The notes under the pieces: model-generated
The model's database searches: none
Seen by the model: the letters and a program-made list of their open reading frames with translations, nothing else
Told to the model about the DNA's origin: nothing
Position numbers and translations under genes: made by a program
Shown: positions 62,225 to 64,000 of the stretch, one piece after another
Numbering within the stretch: position 1 is the first letter of the stretch
Layout: each line of letters starts with the position of its first letter
NCBI GenBank assembly: GCA_024236415.1
Contig: JACKKN010000005.1
Coordinates: forward strand, 186,001 to 250,000
Reading direction: 5' to 3'
DNA from: Hyphomicrobiales bacterium
GTDB taxonomy: Bacteria > Pseudomonadota > Alphaproteobacteria > Rhodospirillales > JACKKN01
Length of the DNA: 64,000 nucleotides

Positions 62225-64000
62225 TCAGCGCGCGGCGGTCTTGCTGGCGCCGGCCCGGTCCAGGGCGTCCAGGACGGCGCCGGGGGTCAGCAGCTCGGGC
62301 AGGGGCAGGCCGCGCGGCGCCCCGGGGCCGTAGACCGCGTTGAAGGGGATGCCGTAGCGGCCGAAGCTGGCCAGGTAGGCGGCGATGGCCGGGTCGGGCC
62401 GGGTCCAGTCGGCCTGCATGGGGGTGACGGTGCCGCCGCCCAGGCGGTCGCGCACCTCGCCCCGGCCCAGGACCACCGCCTTGTTGACCTGGCAGGTGAT
62501 GCACCAGTCGGCGGTGACGTCCACGAACACCACCTTGCCCGCCGCCACCAGGCCGTCGATGGCGGCCTCGTCGAAGGGCACCCAGAAGTCGGCCTTGGCC
62601 GCCCGCGCCGCCGCCGCGCCCGGCTGGGGCGCCGGCGGCGCCATCACCGAGGGCACGGCGAAGGCCGCCGCCGCCAGCACCGCCAGGGCGCCCAGCGCCA
62701 CCGGGCCGGCCACCGGGCGCCGGTGGCGCAGGTACAGCACCGCGCCGATGGCGATGGCCAGGGCGCCGATGGCGCCGGCGGCGGGCTTGCCGGCCTGGGT
62801 CGCCAGCACGGTGATCAGCCACAGGGCCGTGGCCGCCAGGGCGAAGCCCAGCACCTGGCGCAGGCGCACCATCCACATCCCCGGCCGCGGCAGCCGGGTG
62901 GCCAGGCCCGGCACCGCCGCCACCACCAGGTAGGGCACCGCCAGGCCCAGGCCCAGGGCGGCGAACACCGCCAGGATCTCGGCCGTGCCGCGGGAAAAGG
63001 CGAAGCCGATGGCGGTGCCCAGGAACGGCGCCGAGCAGGGGGTGGCCAGCAGGGTGGCGAAGGCCCCGGTCAGGAAGTGCCCGCCCAGGCCGTGGACGTG
63101 CCCGGCGCTTTCCCCGGCGTCGGCGATCCAGCCCGGCAGGCGCACCTCGAAGAAGCCCCACAGGTTGCAGGCGAACAGCGCCACCACCAGGGTCATGGCG
63201 GTCAGGAACCAGGGGTGCTGGAACTGGATGCCCCAGCCCACGGCGGCGCCCCCGGCCTTCAGCGCCACCAGCACCCCGGCCAGGGCCAGGAACGAGAACA
63301 GGATGCCGGCGGCCGAGGTGAGGAAGCTGAGCCGCACCGTGCGCGCCCGCCCGCCGCCGTGGCCGATGACCCCCAGCAGCTTGATGGACAGCACCGGCAG
63401 CACGCAGGGCATGAGGTTGAGGATCAGGCCGCCCAGCACCGCCAGGGCCAGCACCGCGGCCAGGGACAGGCCGTTCGCCGCCGCCGGGCGGCCGGCGGTC
63501 ACGGTCACCGCCTGCTCGATGGCGCGGCCGCCGTCGGCCAGGGTCACGGTCAGCTCCTGCCCCTCCAGGCGGCCGCCGGGGATGTCCTCCAGCCCCAGCA
63601 CCGACAGGTCCAGGTGGGCCGTGGTGCCGCCGGCGCCGACCCGACGGTCCAGGTTGGCGAAGGCCAGCTCGGGGGCGCCCTCGACGAACACGTCGGGGCC
63701 GGCCAGGGGCGTGTCCGAGCGCACCGCCACGCGCAGCAGGACGCCGCCGTCGGCGGCGGTGCCCACGGTCTCGGCCCCGGTCACGGCCAGGCCCAGGCCG
63801 GCGCCCCGGCGCGGCACCTGCGAGGCGTAGCGGCCGATCAGGTGCGCCTCCTCGGGCGGCGGCGCCGACCCGGCCGCCAGGTCGAGCGCCAGGTCGGCCT
63901 GGTAGGGCACGCAGATGTCGGCGCAGGTCAGGTAGTCCACGTTCACGCGCAGGCGCACGGCCGCGCCGCCCTTCTCCAGGCGCGCGGTCACCGGCAGCAC
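62225..64000 (-). CDS. DsbD/ScsB-type protein-disulfide reductase, 5' end outside window
   Basis: 592 codons visible; the N-terminus continues past base 64000. Order: periplasmic alpha domain with the cysteine pair LTCADICVPY; a polytopic beta domain with the redox cysteines in LMPCVLPVLS and TPCSAPFLG; a C-terminal thioredoxin domain with DWCITCQVNK (CxxC). It carries electrons from cytosolic thioredoxin across the membrane to periplasmic thiol partners. The alpha-domain type (CADICVPYQA) favours ScsB over classical DsbD. Minus strand, 114 bp before the peroxiredoxin. Confidence 0.9.
   Translation of the reverse strand: MLPVTARLEKGGAAVRLRVNVDYLTCADICVPYQADLALDLAAGSAPPPEEAHLIGRYASQVPRRGAGLGLAVTGAETVGTAADGGVLLRVAVRSDTPLAGPDVFVEGAPELAFANLDRRVGAGGTTAHLDLSVLGLEDIPGGRLEGQELTVTLADGGRAIEQAVTVTAGRPAAANGLSLAAVLALAVLGGLILNLMPCVLPVLSIKLLGVIGHGGGRARTVRLSFLTSAAGILFSFLALAGVLVALKAGGAAVGWGIQFQHPWFLTAMTLVVALFACNLWGFFEVRLPGWIADAGESAGHVHGLGGHFLTGAFATLLATPCSAPFLGTAIGFAFSRGTAEILAVFAALGLGLAVPYLVVAAVPGLATRLPRPGMWMVRLRQVLGFALAATALWLITVLATQAGKPAAGAIGALAIAIGAVLYLRHRRPVAGPVALGALAVLAAAAFAVPSVMAPPAPQPGAAAARAAKADFWVPFDEAAIDGLVAAGKVVFVDVTADWCITCQVNKAVVLGRGEVRDRLGGGTVTPMQADWTRPDPAIAAYLASFGRYGIPFNAVYGPGAPRGLPLPELLTPGAVLDALDRAGASKTAAR

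Overview
The window is a GC-rich bacterial chromosome segment (about 70% GC by eye, with very strong third-position GC). It is most consistent with an alphaproteobacterium of the Rhodospirillales type. Grounds for this placement: a PhaR-linked polyhydroxybutyrate (PHB) locus, an acuR-acuI pair very close to the Rhodobacter one, lgt next to a MidA-type methyltransferase, fused-subunit KorA with KorB, and REP-like palindromes of the GTCATGCCCGGGCTTGACCCGGG type that are common in that class. Species cannot be named from sequence alone. No rRNA, tRNA or CRISPR was seen.

Layout. 1-5.4 kb: a 5'-truncated TrkH potassium transporter, a lipoprotein, a HEAT-repeat protein, acuR-acuI (acrylyl-CoA reduction) and an AhpD-like protein. 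5.4-8.3 kb: a complete phage-shock locus, pspABC plus a 44-codon PspD-like ORF, divergent from pspF, with a textbook sigma-54 promoter between them. 8.4-13 kb: a PAS-GGDEF cyclase, an enoyl-CoA hydratase, a VUT/YhhQ-type transporter divergent from queG, and a small secreted protein. 13.2-14.7 kb: an intact IS with 17-bp inverted repeats and an ATTT target duplication. 15.1-17.0 kb: an AT-rich island unlike the rest, with a HEPN-motif protein, an XRE regulator and a possible 31-aa membrane peptide. 17.2-28.8 kb: nucleoside transporter, ChaC, a four-unit tandem repeat, a methyltransferase, a large membrane protein, korAB, a SUMF1-domain protein, a Fur-box-linked peroxiredoxin-ankyrin pair and an XRE regulator.

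29.1-36.7 kb is the PHB region: phaR, a PhaE-like coiled-coil protein overlapping a PhaC-like synthase by 197 bp, phaA, phaB, an FG-GAP protein, a MerR/CMD operon with a 19-bp-spacer promoter, and 3-hydroxybutyryl-CoA dehydrogenase. 36.9-39.7 kb: a lipoprotein, a small unknown protein, a GH19 lysozyme and a PEP-CTERM protein. 39.8-47.3 kb: catabolic and redox enzymes (epoxide-hydrolase-like, RtcB, CoA transferase, MDR reductase, DUF4405-like membrane protein, EthD-like, iron ADH, ABM monooxygenase). 47.6-50.4 kb: a siroheme sulfite/nitrite reductase with two full cysteine sets, then cysC. 50.5-53.1 kb: queA-tgt-queF, which with queG and the transporter near 11 kb supplies the late queuosine pathway. 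53.2-64 kb: a GIY-YIG nuclease bracketed by two copies of a dispersed palindrome, an M50 CBS protease, an ACP-acyl ligase-acyltransferase fusion, hldD, lgt, midA-like, a GFA-family protein, a second peroxiredoxin and a DsbD/ScsB-type protein cut by the window end.

Functional links: PhaA, PhaB, PhaC and Hbd cover PHB synthesis and beta-oxidation cross-talk. KorAB can feed or drain 2-oxoglutarate. Psp, two peroxiredoxins, ChaC and DsbD form an envelope and thiol stress set.
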